Assembly: GCA_016893485.2 (NCBI GenBank)
Contig: JAFEKX020000001.1
Coordinates: 5,783,501 to 5,847,500, forward strand
Length of the DNA stretch: 64,000 nt
Reading direction: 5' to 3'
DNA from: Streptomyces sp. P3
GTDB lineage: Bacteria > Actinomycetota > Actinomycetes > Streptomycetales > Streptomycetaceae
Under the pieces are notes generated by a model, which ran no database searches, was not told the DNA's origin, and was given only the letters and a program-made list of their open reading frames with translations. A program made the position numbers and the translations under genes. Below are positions 47,192 to 60,660 of the stretch, piece after piece (within the stretch, counting starts at the first letter, position 1; each line of letters starts with the position of its first letter).

Positions 47192-48235
47192 CCGGTGGGA
47201 GCCGGCCGCGTTCAAGACGCGCGTCGACCACGTGCTCCGGCGGTTCGTGGCCGAGGAGGCCGAGCGGTTCGCGGAGATCGACCCGGCGCTGGAGCCGGTC
47301 GCCGGGCAGCTGGAGGCCGCGGTCGCGGACGGCAAACGGCTGCGGGCGGCGTTCTGTTACTGGGGCTGGCGCGCGGTGGGCCAGCCCGACAGCGACGCGC
47401 TGGTGCGGGCGGCGGCCTCGATGGAACTGGTGCACGCCGCCGCCGTCGTGCACGACGACCTCATCGACGACAGCCCGCTGCGGCACGGCCGCCCGACCGC
47501 CCACATCGCGCTGCGCGGTGCCGTACGCCGCCGCCCGCGGGCCGTCGCGGCGGCCAGGTCGCTCGCCATGCTGGTGGGGATCTGCTGATGGGCATGGCCG
47601 GGGAACTCTTCACCACCAGTGGTCTGCCGGCCGCGTATCTCGCCCGTGCCCGGCCGCTGTGGGCGCTGCTGGCACGGGAGTTGATCGCGGGCGAGTGCCT
47701 GGAGATCCTGCGGACCGGCGCCGAGCCGGACACCGGCGCGTCCCTGAAAGTGATCCGCTACAAGACCGCCAAGTACACCGTGGAACAGCCCCTGTTGATC
47801 GGCGGCGCGCTCGCCGGTGCCGGGGGTCGGGTGCGGGAGGGCTACTCGGCGTACGGGCTGCCGCTGGGCGAGGCCTTCCAGCTGCGCGACGACGTCCTCG
47901 GCCTGTTCGGCGACCCGGAGGCCACCGGCAAGGCCAACGCCGACGACGTGCGCGGTCACCGGCCCACCGCCCTCCTCGCGGAGACCTGGCGCAGCGCCGG
48001 GGCCGAGGACCGGGAGCGACTGCGTGCGCTTATGGGTCAACGCACCCTGAACAGGGAGGAGTTGGACTCGGTGCGCGCGACGATGCGGCGGCTGAAGGCG
48101 CCCGACCGCGTCGAGGGCATGATCGCCGCCCGGGTCGAGGAGGCGCTCGACGCCCTCCAGGAACTGAACGTCCCCGCCCCCGCCGAGGCCGCGCTGACCG
48201 CGCTGGCCCACTCGGCGTCGGCCCGCCTGTCCTGA
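47181..48235 (+). CDS. Polyprenyl diphosphate synthase, one frame break
   Basis: Trans-isoprenyl synthase of about 351 residues from ATG 47181. First Asp-rich motif in AAAVVHDDLIDDSPLRHGRPTAH (DDxxD), preceded by GKRLRAAFCYWGWRAVG. A break near 47580 (GTGGGGATC) separates SLAMLVG from DLLMGMAGELFTTSGL. KTAKYTVEQPLLIGGALAG is the usual middle motif, and the second Asp-rich motif appears as LRDDVLGLFGDPEATGK. The product is probably geranylgeranyl or longer diphosphate. It is coupled to the small gene before it and followed 31 bases later by an MpaB-type oxygenase. Confidence 0.92.
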
Positions 48236-48266
48236 TCCGCGACCCGCGAACTCCCAGGAGATCCCC

Positions 48267-49425
48267 GTGACGTACACCGAGACCTCGATGGACGGCCTGC
48301 GCCGGGCCGGTGACGAACTGGCCGACGCCACCGTCGCCGCCCTGTTCGACCGGGGGAGGTGGGCAAGTTCAACACCCTCATGCGCTACGTCTCCGTGGCG
48401 GGCGCCCCGCTGCCGGACGGCCTGCCCGCCGTGGCCCTGGAGTACCTCAACGCGACGAGTACACCGCCGAGTTGGGTCGACTGGGCCGAGATGGAGCGGG
48501 CCCGGCTGTTCTTCATCGACAACAACGTGCACATCTCCACCGCCCTGTCCTTCGCCGCCATGCCCGCCTGCTATGTCGTCCCGCCGGTCGCGAAGCTCCT
48601 GTCGGCCAGCCACGGGCTGCGGTACCCGTCCAAACGCATGGCGGAGACAGGGCAGTTCACCGTCTACCTGATGCGGCCCGACGCCTTCGAGGCCGGCAGC
48701 CGCTTCATCCCGGCCGCGCAGAAGGTCCGGCTCCTGCACGCCTCGATCCGCCACCACCTTCTGCGCGAGAACCAGTGGGACACGGGCGAGTTGGGGACGC
48801 CGATCTGCCAGGAGGACATGATCGGCGGGCAGATGTTCTTCTCCATGCTCGTCCTGGACAGCCTGCACCGCCTCGGCATCCACATGTCGACGGAGGGCGC
48901 GGAGGCCTACTACTACGCGTGGCGGGTGGTCGGCGCGATGCTCGGCGTCGACCAGGACGCCGTACCCAAGTCCCTTGACAAGGCACGGCAGTTCCTCGAC
49001 CTGTACATGCTGCGGCACATGGGCCCGTCCGAGGAGGGCGCCGTCCTGACCCGCCAGCTCATCGACCTCTACGAGGAGGTCGTCCCCGGCACCTTCTTCG
49101 ACCCGGTCGTCTCCGCGCTGATCCGCCACCTCGTCGGTGACACCTGCGCCGACTGGCTCCAGGTGCCCCGCACCCGGTGGGACACGCTCGTCAAGGCCGT
49201 ACCCCACCTCCTCGGCGTCCTGGAGACCATCGAGGACCATTCCCCCTGGGCGCCTGGGCGTTGGACCGCCTCGGCCACCTCACCACCGTCCTGGAGCTGT
49301 CCTCCCTGACCCGCGGCCGCGTCATGCACTACGCCATCCCGGAACAGCTCAAGAAGGACTACGGCGTCCCCAACTCGGTGCCGCGCACGCGCCGTTGGAC
49401 CCCGCCCGCCGCCACCGTCTCCTGA
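48267..49425 (+). CDS. MpaB / rubber-oxygenase family (DUF2236) protein, two frame breaks
   Basis: About 386 residues from GTG 48267 (CCAGGAGATCCCC upstream). Breaks near 48355 (GGGGGAGG) and 49250 (CCCCCTGGG). Core: GEVGKFNTLMRYVSVAGAPL, FIDNNVHISTALSFAAMPACY, SKRMAETGQFTVYLM and AAQKVRLLHASIRHHLL, then an insertion, and TPICQEDMIGGQMFFSMLVL; it ends LELSSLTRGRVMHYAIPEQL. The alternation of helices with conserved Arg/Lys and His (RLLHASIRHH) fits the haem-binding MpaB/latex-clearing family, whose members cleave isoprenoid double bonds. Position after a polyprenyl synthase makes a prenyl substrate attractive, as inference. Confidence 0.8.
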
Positions 49426-49437
49426 ACTCCCCGCTCC

Positions 49438-50932
49438 CTACTGCTCCTTGAGGACCGGGAAGCGCCGAGGTGCCAGGAACAGCAGCACCAGGAAGGCCAC
49501 CGCCGCCGCGCACCCGGCGCCGATGTACACCGCGTGCACCGCGTCCGCGATGGCCCGCCGGGTCGCCTCGGGGACCGCGCCGCCGTCGAGTCCCCGTGTC
49601 ACCGAGTCCAGGTCGCTCGCGCCACCGAGCCGGGAGGCCAGCACGCCGTTGGCGACGGCTCCGAAGACGGACGCGCCGATGGTCTGGCCGGTCTGGCGGC
49701 AGAACAGCACGGACGCGGTCGTCACACCCCGCTCCTCCCACCCGACGGTCGACTGCACCCCGACGATCAACGGGAGTTGGAAGAGTCCGAGGGCCGCGCC
49801 GAGCAGCAGCATCAACACCATCGGCTGCCAGGCCGCGCCCGGGTACGGCAGGAACGGGAACGCGAACAGGATCAGCGTCGCCGCCCCGATCCCGAGCATC
49901 GCCGTGTTGCGGAAACCGATCCGCCGGTACACGTGCTGGCTCAGCGCGGCCGACACCGGCCAGCTCAACGTCCATACGGACAGCACGAATCCGGCCGCCA
50001 CGGGTGCGAGGCCGAGCACCGACTGCGCGTACGTCGGCAGGAACACACTCGGCGCCACCATCAGCAACCCCAGTGCGCCCAGGGCCAGGTTGACGGCCGC
50101 GATCGTACGGCGCCGCCACACCCACCCGGGATGATCGGCTCGGCCGCCCGGCGCTCGATCACCACGACGAGCCCGGCCAGCCCAAGTCCCAGGGCGAACA
50201 AGGCGATCGAGGGTGCGGACAACCAGTCCCACGCGACCCCGCCCTGCACCAGCGCGGTGATGAGGACGCCTCCGCAGGCGAACACGGCCAGGGCGCCCGC
50301 CCAGTCGATGCGGGGGCGGGCGGTGCGGGTGCGTGCCGGTTCGTGGAGGTAGCGGACGATCAGCCACAACGCGACCGCTCCGACAGGGAGGTTGACGAGG
50401 AAGATCCAGCGCCAGCCCGCGTACGCGGCGAGCAGTCCGCCGACCCCGGGCCCGCGACGGCCGACACCGCCCACACCGTGGACAGCTTCGACTGGATCTT
50501 CGGACGTTCCTTCAGCGGGTACAGATCGGCGGCGAGCGTCTGGACGGTGCCCTGCAGCGCGCCGCCGCCCAGGCCCTGCACGACGCGGAACGCGATCAGC
50601 GCGCCCATGTTCCAGGCCACCGCGCACAGCAGCGAACCGGCGAGGAAGATCGCCGCCCCGACGATCAGCACCGGCTTGCGGCCGAAGGTGTCGGAGAGCT
50701 TGCCGTAGACGGGCAGCGTGACCGTCACGGCCAGCAGATAGCCGGAGAACAGCCAGGAGAAGACGGAGAAGCCGCCGAGGTCGCCGACGATCTGCGGTAC
50801 GGCGGTGGAGACGATGGTGGAGTCGAGGGCGGCCAGGGCCATCGCGAGCATCAGGGCCGCGACCACGGCTCCGCGTCGCTCGGGTGCGGGGCGCCGTAGG
50901 GCCTCACGTATCGCGGGTTTCGTGTCGCCCAC
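49438..50932 (-). CDS. DHA2 family MFS exporter (EmrB/QacA type), two frame breaks
   Basis: About 498 residues and 14 helices. From GTG/ATG 50932: GAVVAALMLAMALAALDSTIVSTAVPQIVGDL (the LDxTIVxxAxPxI motif), YGKLSDTFGRKPVLI, and GLGGGALQGTVQTLAADLYP. After a break near 50447: GLLAAYAGWRWIFLVNLPVG, motif C of DHA2 exporters. After another near 50128: WRRRTIAAVNLALGALGLLM through GLFQLPLIVGVQSTVGWEERG and REGVTTAS-like VTTASVLFCRQTGQTIG. Proton-driven drug efflux. Convergent with the oxygenase gene, ends 12 bases apart. Confidence 0.9.
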
Positions 50933-51303
50933 GCGGATTCCTTCCCCTGCATCTATCTGTCGGACGACACTCTCCCACCCGGCCCTCGTATCGCGGCAGG
51001 GTGGACCGAACCCGAGATCGACTCCACCCGGCGGTGGAGAGCCCCTAGGGGTCCCTCCGTACTACGACCTGGGGACGGTTCGTACCGGCGGAGGAGGAGA
51101 AGGGGAGGGCCCGTCCTTAACCTGGCTTTATGCCGCTGGGGGCGGCAGGCCGAACCCAGGAGGGTGGGGTTTTCCCCGGGAAAGACTGCGCTGAGCACCA
51201 GCGCGCCGGGCCCTCCCGCCGACAGAATCATCGTCGTAACCAGTTGGAACACCTCGACCGGGCACCGGCACGCACCTCTGCCGACCGACTTAGGAGACAT
51301 ACC
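50933..51303. other. Divergent promoter region, MFS exporter / ABC transporter
   Basis: 371 bases without a supported gene. It holds a (GGA)n-rich stretch near 51090 (GGCGGAGGAGGAGAAGGGGA) and a TTAACCTGGCTTTATG patch near 51117 that could be part of a promoter for the ABC genes. AGGAGACATACC forms the ribosome site of the next gene. Confidence 0.4.
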
Positions 51304-52092
51304 GTGACATCGGCTGTGACCATTCCCAGGCACGGGGGTACTGGAGGGCGTACGGCCGTTGCCGCGCGAGCGCGGCAGGTCGTCAAGGCGTACGGAGCCG
51401 GGGAGACCCGCGTCGTCGCCCTCGACCATGTCGACGTGGACATCGCCCGCGGTCAGTTCACCGCGATCATGGGCCCCTCGGGGTCCGGCAAGTCCACACT
51501 CATGCACTGCCTCGCCGGGCTCGACACCGTGACGTCCGGGCAGATCTACCTGGACGAGACCGAGATCACCGGCCTCAAGGACAAGAAGCTCACCCAACTC
51601 CGCCGGGACCGGATCGGGTTCATCTTCCAGGCCTACAACCTGCTGCCGACGCTGAACGCGCTGGAGAACATCACCCTCCCCATGGACATAGCCGGCCGCA
51701 AGCCCGACAAGGGCTGGCTCGCGCAGGTCGTGGAGACGGTCGGACTCTCCAGCCGGCTCAAGCACCGGCCCAACCAGCTCTCCGGCGGTCAGCAGCAACG
51801 CGTCGCCGTGGCAAGGGCGTTGGCGGCCCGGCCCGAGATCATCTTCGGTGACGAGCCGACCGGAAACCTCGACTCCCGTGCGGGAGCGGAGGTGTTGGGC
51901 TTCCTGCGCCGCTCCGTCGACGACCTGGGCCAGACCATCGTGATGGTCACGCACGACCCGGTGGCCGCCTCGTACGCGGACCGTGTCCTGTACCTCGCGG
52001 ACGGCCGGATCGTCGACGAGATGTTCAAGCCGACCGCGGACGCCGTCCTCGACCGCATGAAGGACTTCGACGCGCGGGGGCGTACGTCATGA
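51304..52092 (+). CDS. ABC transporter ATP-binding protein (MacB/LolD type)
   Basis: 262 residues, unbroken, from GTG 51304 with AGGAG 10 bases upstream. Walker A GPSGSGKSTLMHC near 65, Q-loop FIFQAYNLLPTLNALENI, signature LSGGQQQRVAVARAL, Walker B IIFGDEPTGNLDS, H-loop VTHDP. This is the ATPase class paired with FtsX-like permeases. Its TGA overlaps the permease ATG by four bases (ATGA at 52089). Streptomycete systems of this kind are usually linked to antimicrobial peptide sensing or envelope functions; no sensor kinase adjoins. Confidence 0.95.
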   Translation: MTSAVTIPRHGGTGGRTAVAARARQVVKAYGAGETRVVALDHVDVDIARGQFTAIMGPSGSGKSTLMHCLAGLDTVTSGQIYLDETEITGLKDKKLTQLRRDRIGFIFQAYNLLPTLNALENITLPMDIAGRKPDKGWLAQVVETVGLSSRLKHRPNQLSGGQQQRVAVARALAARPEIIFGDEPTGNLDSRAGAEVLGFLRRSVDDLGQTIVMVTHDPVAASYADRVLYLADGRIVDEMFKPTADAVLDRMKDFDARGRTS

Positions 52093-54662
52093 CCGTCCTC
52101 AAGACCTCGATGCGCAACTTCTTCGCGCACAAAGGGCGGATGGCCCTCTCGGCGATAGCCGTCCTGCTGTCGGTCGCCTTCGTCTGCGGCACGCTGGTGT
52201 TCACCGACACGATGAACACGACGTTCGACAAGCTCTTCGCGGCCACCGCGTCCGACGTGACGGTCATGCCGAAGGCGGCCAAGTCCGACGGCAGCACCCC
52301 GCAGAACGGACTGCCCGAGTCGCTGCCGGCCTCCACGGTCGCGCAGGTGGCGAAGGCCCAGGGCGTCAAGTCCGTCGAAGGCGGCGTCAGTTCGATGAAC
52401 GTGACGGTCGTCGACAGCGCCAACAAGAACATGGGGTCCTCGACCGGAGCGCCCACCATCGCGGGCAACTGGACCAAGAGCGACCTGCGTTCGATGGAGA
52501 TCACCTCCGGCCACGCCCCGCGCGGCCCGACCGAGGCCATGGTCGACGCCGACACCGCCGACAAGCACCACCTCAAGATGGGCGACTCGCTGCGCACCAT
52601 CTCCCAGACCGGTGACTTCACGGCCCGGATCGTCGGCATCGCCACCTTCAAGGTGACCAACCCCGGTGCGGCCGTCGTCTACTTCGACACCGCCACCGCG
52701 CAGCGCCAACTCCTGGGCGCCACCGGCCGGTTCACCCAGATCGGCGTCACCGCCGCGAGGGGTGTGACGGACACCCGGCTCAAGCAGAACGTGGCGCAGA
52801 CCCTCGCCTCGTCGGGGACGTACAAGATCCAGACGGCCAAGGAGAACGCCGACGAGAACCGCAAGGGCGTCGGCCAGTTCATGAACGTCATCAAGTACGC
52901 CATGCTCGGCTTCGCCGGGATCGCGTTCCTGGTCGGCATCTTCCTGATCATCAATACCTTCTCGATGCTGGTCGCCCAACGGACCCGCGAAATAGGCCTG
53001 ATGAGGGCGATCGGGTCCTCCCGCAAGCAGGTCAACCGCTCGGTCCTGGTCGAGGCGACCCTCCTCGGGATCGTCGGCTCCATCCTCGGCGTCGGCGCCG
53101 GGGTCGGGATCGCCGTAGGCCTGATGAAACTGATGAGCGCGGCGGGCATGGACCTCTCGACCCGGGACCTGACGGTCAAGTGGACCACCCCGGTGCTCGG
53201 CCTGCTCCTCGGCGTGATCGTCACCATCCTCGCCGCCTACCTCCCGGCCCGCCGGGCCGGCAAGGTCTCCCGATGGCCGCGCTGCGCGACGCCGGTACAC
53301 CGGCCGACGGCAAGGCCGGCTGGGTGCGCGGACTGATCGGCCTGGTCCTGACCGGCGCCGGCATCGCCTCGCTGGTCGCGGCGGCCACCGCCAAGAAGGC
53401 GACGGACGGTTCGCTGGTCCTGGGTGCGGGCGTCGTACTCTCCCTGATCGGCTTCGTCATCATCGGCCCGGTGCTCGCCAACGGAGTCGTCCGGGTGATC
53501 AGCCTGGTCCTCCTGCGGGCCTTCGGTCCGGTGGGGCGCCTGGCCGAACGCAACGCGCTCCGCAACCCCAGGCGTACGGGTGCCACAGGTGCGGCTCTGA
53601 TGATCGGCCTCGCGCTGGTCGCCTGCCTCTCGGTGGTCGGCTCGTCGATGGTCGCCTCGGCCACGAGCGAACTCGACAAGTCCGTCGGCGCCGACTTCAT
53701 CGTCCAGGGCAACCAGCGGATCGTGCCGCAGGCCGAGAAGGCGATGGAACACGCGCCCGACCTCGTCCACGTCACCCGCTACAAGGACCTCGAGGCCACC
53801 CTCACCTCGCCCGACGGCCAGAAGGACACCGACGGCCTCACCGCCGCCGACCCGTCGTACGCCCAGGACCTGCGCCGCGCCACCACGGCAGGCGACCTGT
53901 CCGCCGCCTACGGCACCAACGCGATGTCCGTCGGCTCCAAGTACGCCAAGAAGCACGGCGTGCACCTCGGGGACACGATCAGCGTCGCCTTCAAGGGCGG
54001 CGACACGGCGAAGCTCAAGGTCGCCGCGATCACGGACGACGACGTGGCCATCGACCAGGGCGCGCGCTACACCAGCATCGCCACGATGCAGAAGTACCTC
54101 CCGGCGAACAAGGTCCCGCCGAACGAGATCATGTTCGCCAAGGCCAAGGACGGCCAGGAGAAGCAGGCGTACGCGGGCCCTCAAGAAGGCCATGGCCCCG
54201 TACCCGCAGTACCAGGTGCGCGACCAGACCGACTATAAGCAGGAACTGAAGGACCAGATCGGCCAGCTCCTGAACATGGTCTACGGCCTCCTCGCCCTCG
54301 CGATCATCGTCGCGGTCCTGGGTGTCGTGAACACGCTGGCCCTCTCGGTCGTCGAACGGACCCGCGAGATCGGCCTCATGCGAGCGATCGGCATGTCGCG
54401 CCGCCAGCTCCGCCGGATGATCCGTATGGAGTCGGTCGTGATCGCCCTCTTCGGAGCGCTGCTCGGCCTGGGCCTGGGGATGGGCTGGGGCGCCACCGCC
54501 CAGCAGCTCCTCGCCCTGGAGGGCCTGAAGGTCCTGGAGATCCCCTGGGGCACGATCATCGCGGTCTTCATCGGCTCCGCCTTCGTGGGCCTGTTCGCCG
54601 CCCTGATCCCGGCGTTCCGCGCGGGCCGGATGAACGTCCTCAACGCGATCGCCACGGAGTAG
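52089..54662 (+). CDS. ABC transporter permease with two FtsX domains, two frame breaks
   Basis: About 857 residues. ATG 52089: VLKTSMRNFFAHKGRMALSAIAVLLSVAFVCGTLVFTD is helix 1 followed by a large extracytoplasmic domain. The first FtsX core is GFAGIAFLVGIFLIINTFSMLVAQRTREIGLMRAIGSS. A break near 53273 is followed by MAALRDAG and a second long external domain. After a frame change near 54180 the second FtsX core follows: ALAIIVAVLGVVNTLALSVVERTREIGLMRAIGMS. It ends AFRAGRMNVLNAIATE. The 4+4+2-type helix layout and duplicated RTREIGLMRAIG motif fit the BceB/MacB-like permeases of actinobacteria. Substrate unknown. Confidence 0.93.
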
Positions 54663-54692
54663 CCGACAGAGCCACTGTCCAACGGGGGCAGG

Positions 54693-54731
54693 CCCGGCGC
54701 CGAGAAGTCACGGGGACTTCTTGGCGCCGGG
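54693..54731. terminator. Terminator after the FtsX permease
   Basis: CCCGGCGCCGAGAAGTC and GACTTCTTGGCGCCGGG pair with one bulge around a five-base loop, followed by TCTGTTTGT; 31 bases after the stop. Confidence 0.88.
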
Positions 54732-54931
54732 TCTGTTTGTCGTCGTGGGGTCTGTTCTCGTCTTCGCGGGTGACTTTGTGGCGGACCCGTCAACAGCAGC
54801 GCGGGGTGCCGGAAAAGCGCGGTTATCCACAGCCCCGGCACACGGCAGCGCACCGACGTACGCTGGATACCCCCGGCCCACCACTCGCGTCGGGCCCTTC
54901 GTGTTGCCCACCCCCAGACGGAAAGCCCTCC

Positions 54932-58459
<3,528 letters not shown>

Positions 58460-58535
58460 GTGTGGGGAGTGGTTCCGGGGTTCGGGGGCCGGGGGCCCGG
58501 TGATCCGGGATTCCGGGCGTGGCCCTGGAGTTGTA

Positions 58536-58699
58536 GGGCGTTGAGGGCGCTAAGGGCGCTAAGGGCGCTGAGGGCGTCGTAGGAGGGGCCGGTCGGCCGG
58601 GGTCGTAGAGGCGCCCGGTGGCCGGTCGCTTCGGGCTCGGCCTTGGTCCGCTCGTCAGTCGCTTCAGTCGCTTCAGTCGCTTCAGCCGCCTCGGTCGCG
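58536..58699. repeat. Two separate 9-bp minisatellites between mfd and TetR
   Basis: GGGCGCTAA-type units repeat five times at 58536-58580 (GGGCGTTGA, GGGCGCTAA twice, GGGCGCTGA, GGGCGTCGT). TCAGTCGCT-type units repeat five times at 58655-58699 (three exact, then TCAGCCGCC, TCGGTCGCG). Both keep a 9-bp period although the sequences differ. No gene is supported in 58460-58733. Confidence 0.85.
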
Positions 58700-58733
58700 G
58701 CGCCCGGCTGCCAGCGGAAGGACCCCAGCCACG

Positions 58734-59426
58734 TCACTCGGCCGGTGCCTGGAACAGCATCGACGCCAGTGCCCGGAACACCTCCTCCGGGTCCCGTTCG
58801 CTCACCGCCCCGTCGAGGTTGTGACCGAGCAGCAGCGTCGCGAAGCCGTGGGCCAGGGACCAGGCGGCGACACCGGCGAGGCGGGCGTCGGGGCCGCGGC
58901 CCTTGAGGGGTACGGCGGAGACGGCGTGGCGCAGGGCGTCGGCGGATAGGGCGCGGGCCGTGGTGAGTTCGAGGTCGCCGTCGCGGAGCAGTTCGGGCGC
59001 GAACATCACCTGGAAGTGCGCGGGGTGTTCGCGCGCGAAGCGTACGTAGCGGACGCCCGCGTCCTTCAGGTCCGCCGCCTCGCCGATCGCGCCCGCGAGC
59101 AGGCCGAAGCCCTCCGCCGCGATGGCCGTCAACAGCCCTGTGCGGTCCTTGAAGTGATGCGCCGGCGCCGCGTGCGAGACACCGGCACGGCGGGCGAGAT
59201 CCCGCAGGCTCAGCGCGGACGGGCCGTCGACGGCGATGACGTCGAGCGCGGCGGTGAGGATGGCGCGGCGCAGATCGCCATGGTGGTACGGGCGGCGGCT
59301 GCTCCCGGAGCCCTTGGCGCTCTCAGTCGTCGCGGGGCTCCCGGCGGTGGTCTCGACGGTGGTCTCGGCGGCGGTGTCGGCGGTCTCGGCGGTCCCGTCC
59401 GTCTTCGCGGGCTTGGCTGTGCTCAT
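58734..59426 (-). CDS. TetR family regulator with low-complexity N terminus
   Basis: 230 residues, unbroken. Residues 1-45 are a Thr/Ala/Glu repeat (TAETADTAAETTVETTAGSP). The helix-turn-helix follows: YHHGDLRRAILTAALDVIAV, then LSLRDLARRAGVSHAAPAHHFKDRTGLLTAI (shortened). The C-terminal ligand domain ends ALASMLFQAPAE. HHGDLRR...HAAPxHHFxD is characteristic of a TetR_C_33-like group. ATG 59426. It is divergent from the SalK-like gene at 59533 and probably controls it through the sites at 59456-59496. Confidence 0.9.
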   Translation of the reverse strand: MSTAKPAKTDGTAETADTAAETTVETTAGSPATTESAKGSGSSRRPYHHGDLRRAILTAALDVIAVDGPSALSLRDLARRAGVSHAAPAHHFKDRTGLLTAIAAEGFGLLAGAIGEAADLKDAGVRYVRFAREHPAHFQVMFAPELLRDGDLELTTARALSADALRHAVSAVPLKGRGPDARLAGVAAWSLAHGFATLLLGHNLDGAVSERDPEEVFRALASMLFQAPAE

Positions 59427-59455
59427 GGTCAGCAGCGTACGCCGAATCTAGGCAT

Positions 59456-59496
59456 TGACAAGTTTGGGTGGGTCGGGCAATCTTGTCAGTGTCAAG
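59456..59496. promoter_or_regulatory. Inverted repeats between TetR and the SalK-like gene
   Basis: TGACAAG (59456-59462) and CTTGTCA (59482-59488) are exact complements. The second arm is also part of CTTGTCAGTGTCAAG (59482-59496), itself nearly palindromic. They lie 30-77 bases from both starts and are the best candidate operator for the divergent TetR protein. Confidence 0.55.
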
Positions 59497-59532
59497 TTGT
59501 GGAACGACCGGGACGCGACGAGGAGTTACGTC

Positions 59533-60440
59533 ATGTCGGACAGCGTGCGGGGAGTGGAGACCACGAAAAGCCCCGTCACCGTGGAGCTGAGCCGCGTGCG
59601 CCAGCTCTGGCACCTGCTCGAACCCCTGCATGCCGTGCTGTATTACGCGCCGGAGGTCTTCGAGGAATCCGCCGCCCTCGGGTACGGCACGGAGGAGCGC
59701 TGGCCGAGCTACTTCCCTTTGCGTGCCGCCCCGTTGGGCCCGGTCGGCAGTGAGCGCGTGACCTCCGCCTTCTACAGCTTCAGCCCCCGCATGGTCGCCG
59801 AGCACATGGGCGCGGCGTGGAGCATCGCGAGCCCGGACGCCGTACTGCGGGCGAGGCTGCGCGGAATGGACCGGGCCTACCGCGCGATATTCGGCGACCG
59901 CGTCGACAGTCCCGAGCTGGCGGAGGCCGCCGCCCTGGCCCGCCGCGCCGCCGAGGCCGCCAACCTGGAGGGCCGCCCCCTCGCCGTGGCCAACGCAGAG
60001 TTGCCCTGGCCGGAGGAACCCCACCTCCAGCTCTGGCAGGCGGCGACAATCCTCCGCGAACACCGCGGTGACGGTCACCTCGCCGCCCTCCTTGTCGCCG
60101 GCCTCGATCCGGTCGAGTCCCTGGTCTCCTTCGCCGCGATCGGCGCCGCCTCCGTCCAGCGCTTCGAGAGCCGAGGTTGGAGCCGGGACGAATGGACGGC
60201 GGCACGCGGACGTCTGGTGGTCCGAGGCGTCATAGACGACATGGGTACGGCGACTCGGGCGGGCCGTGAGCTGCGCCAGGAGGTCGAGCACCGCACCGAC
60301 CGACTGGCCGCGGCGCCTTGGGAGTTGCTCGGCCGGACCGACACCGGCCGACTCGCCGAACTGCTGGGGAGTTCTGGGTCGCCGTCCTGGGTTCCGGGCT
60401 GCTGCCCTCGGAGTCGACGCTGGGCATCGGCAAGGTCTAG
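59533..60440 (+). CDS. SalK / SCO6745-family helix-turn-helix-like protein, one frame break
   Basis: About 302 residues from ATG 59533 with AGGAG at 59521. The N terminus VRQLWHLLEPLHAVLYYAPEVFEESAALGY, then WPSYFPLRAAPLGPVGSERV and FSPRMVAEHMGAAWSIASP are typical of the SalK/SCO6745 family. The C-terminal half has HLAALLVAGLDPVESLVSFA and FESRGWSRDEWTAARGRLV. A break near 60368 (GGGGAGTTC) links ELLGS to FWVAVLGSGLLPSESTLGIGKV. Family function is unknown; despite the 'HTH' label no DNA target is established. Divergent TetR suggests ligand-controlled expression. Confidence 0.82.
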
Positions 60441-60660
60441 GGATGAGGGGGCGTCACATCCGGTGCTGAGTAAGGGGAGTAAGGAGAGGGGTGCGGGAAG
60501 CCGGTATTTCGGCCTGTTCCACCACTGCGGCACAGGCGAGTTGCGAGGCATGCGGGCTTAGGTCCTGTAGGCCCGTGACGCGTCCGCCGCTACCGTGGGG
60601 ACCAGGCAATATCCGCCCCTGCAGGGGCGGGGCCGGGTGAGCAGGGGAGGGGCGCACGTG

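Noticed and set aside
46897..50932. Terpene biosynthetic gene cluster
   Set aside because: Only a prenyl synthase and an oxygenase are present; no cyclase, P450 or methyltransferase follows. The exporter is on the opposite strand and convergent.
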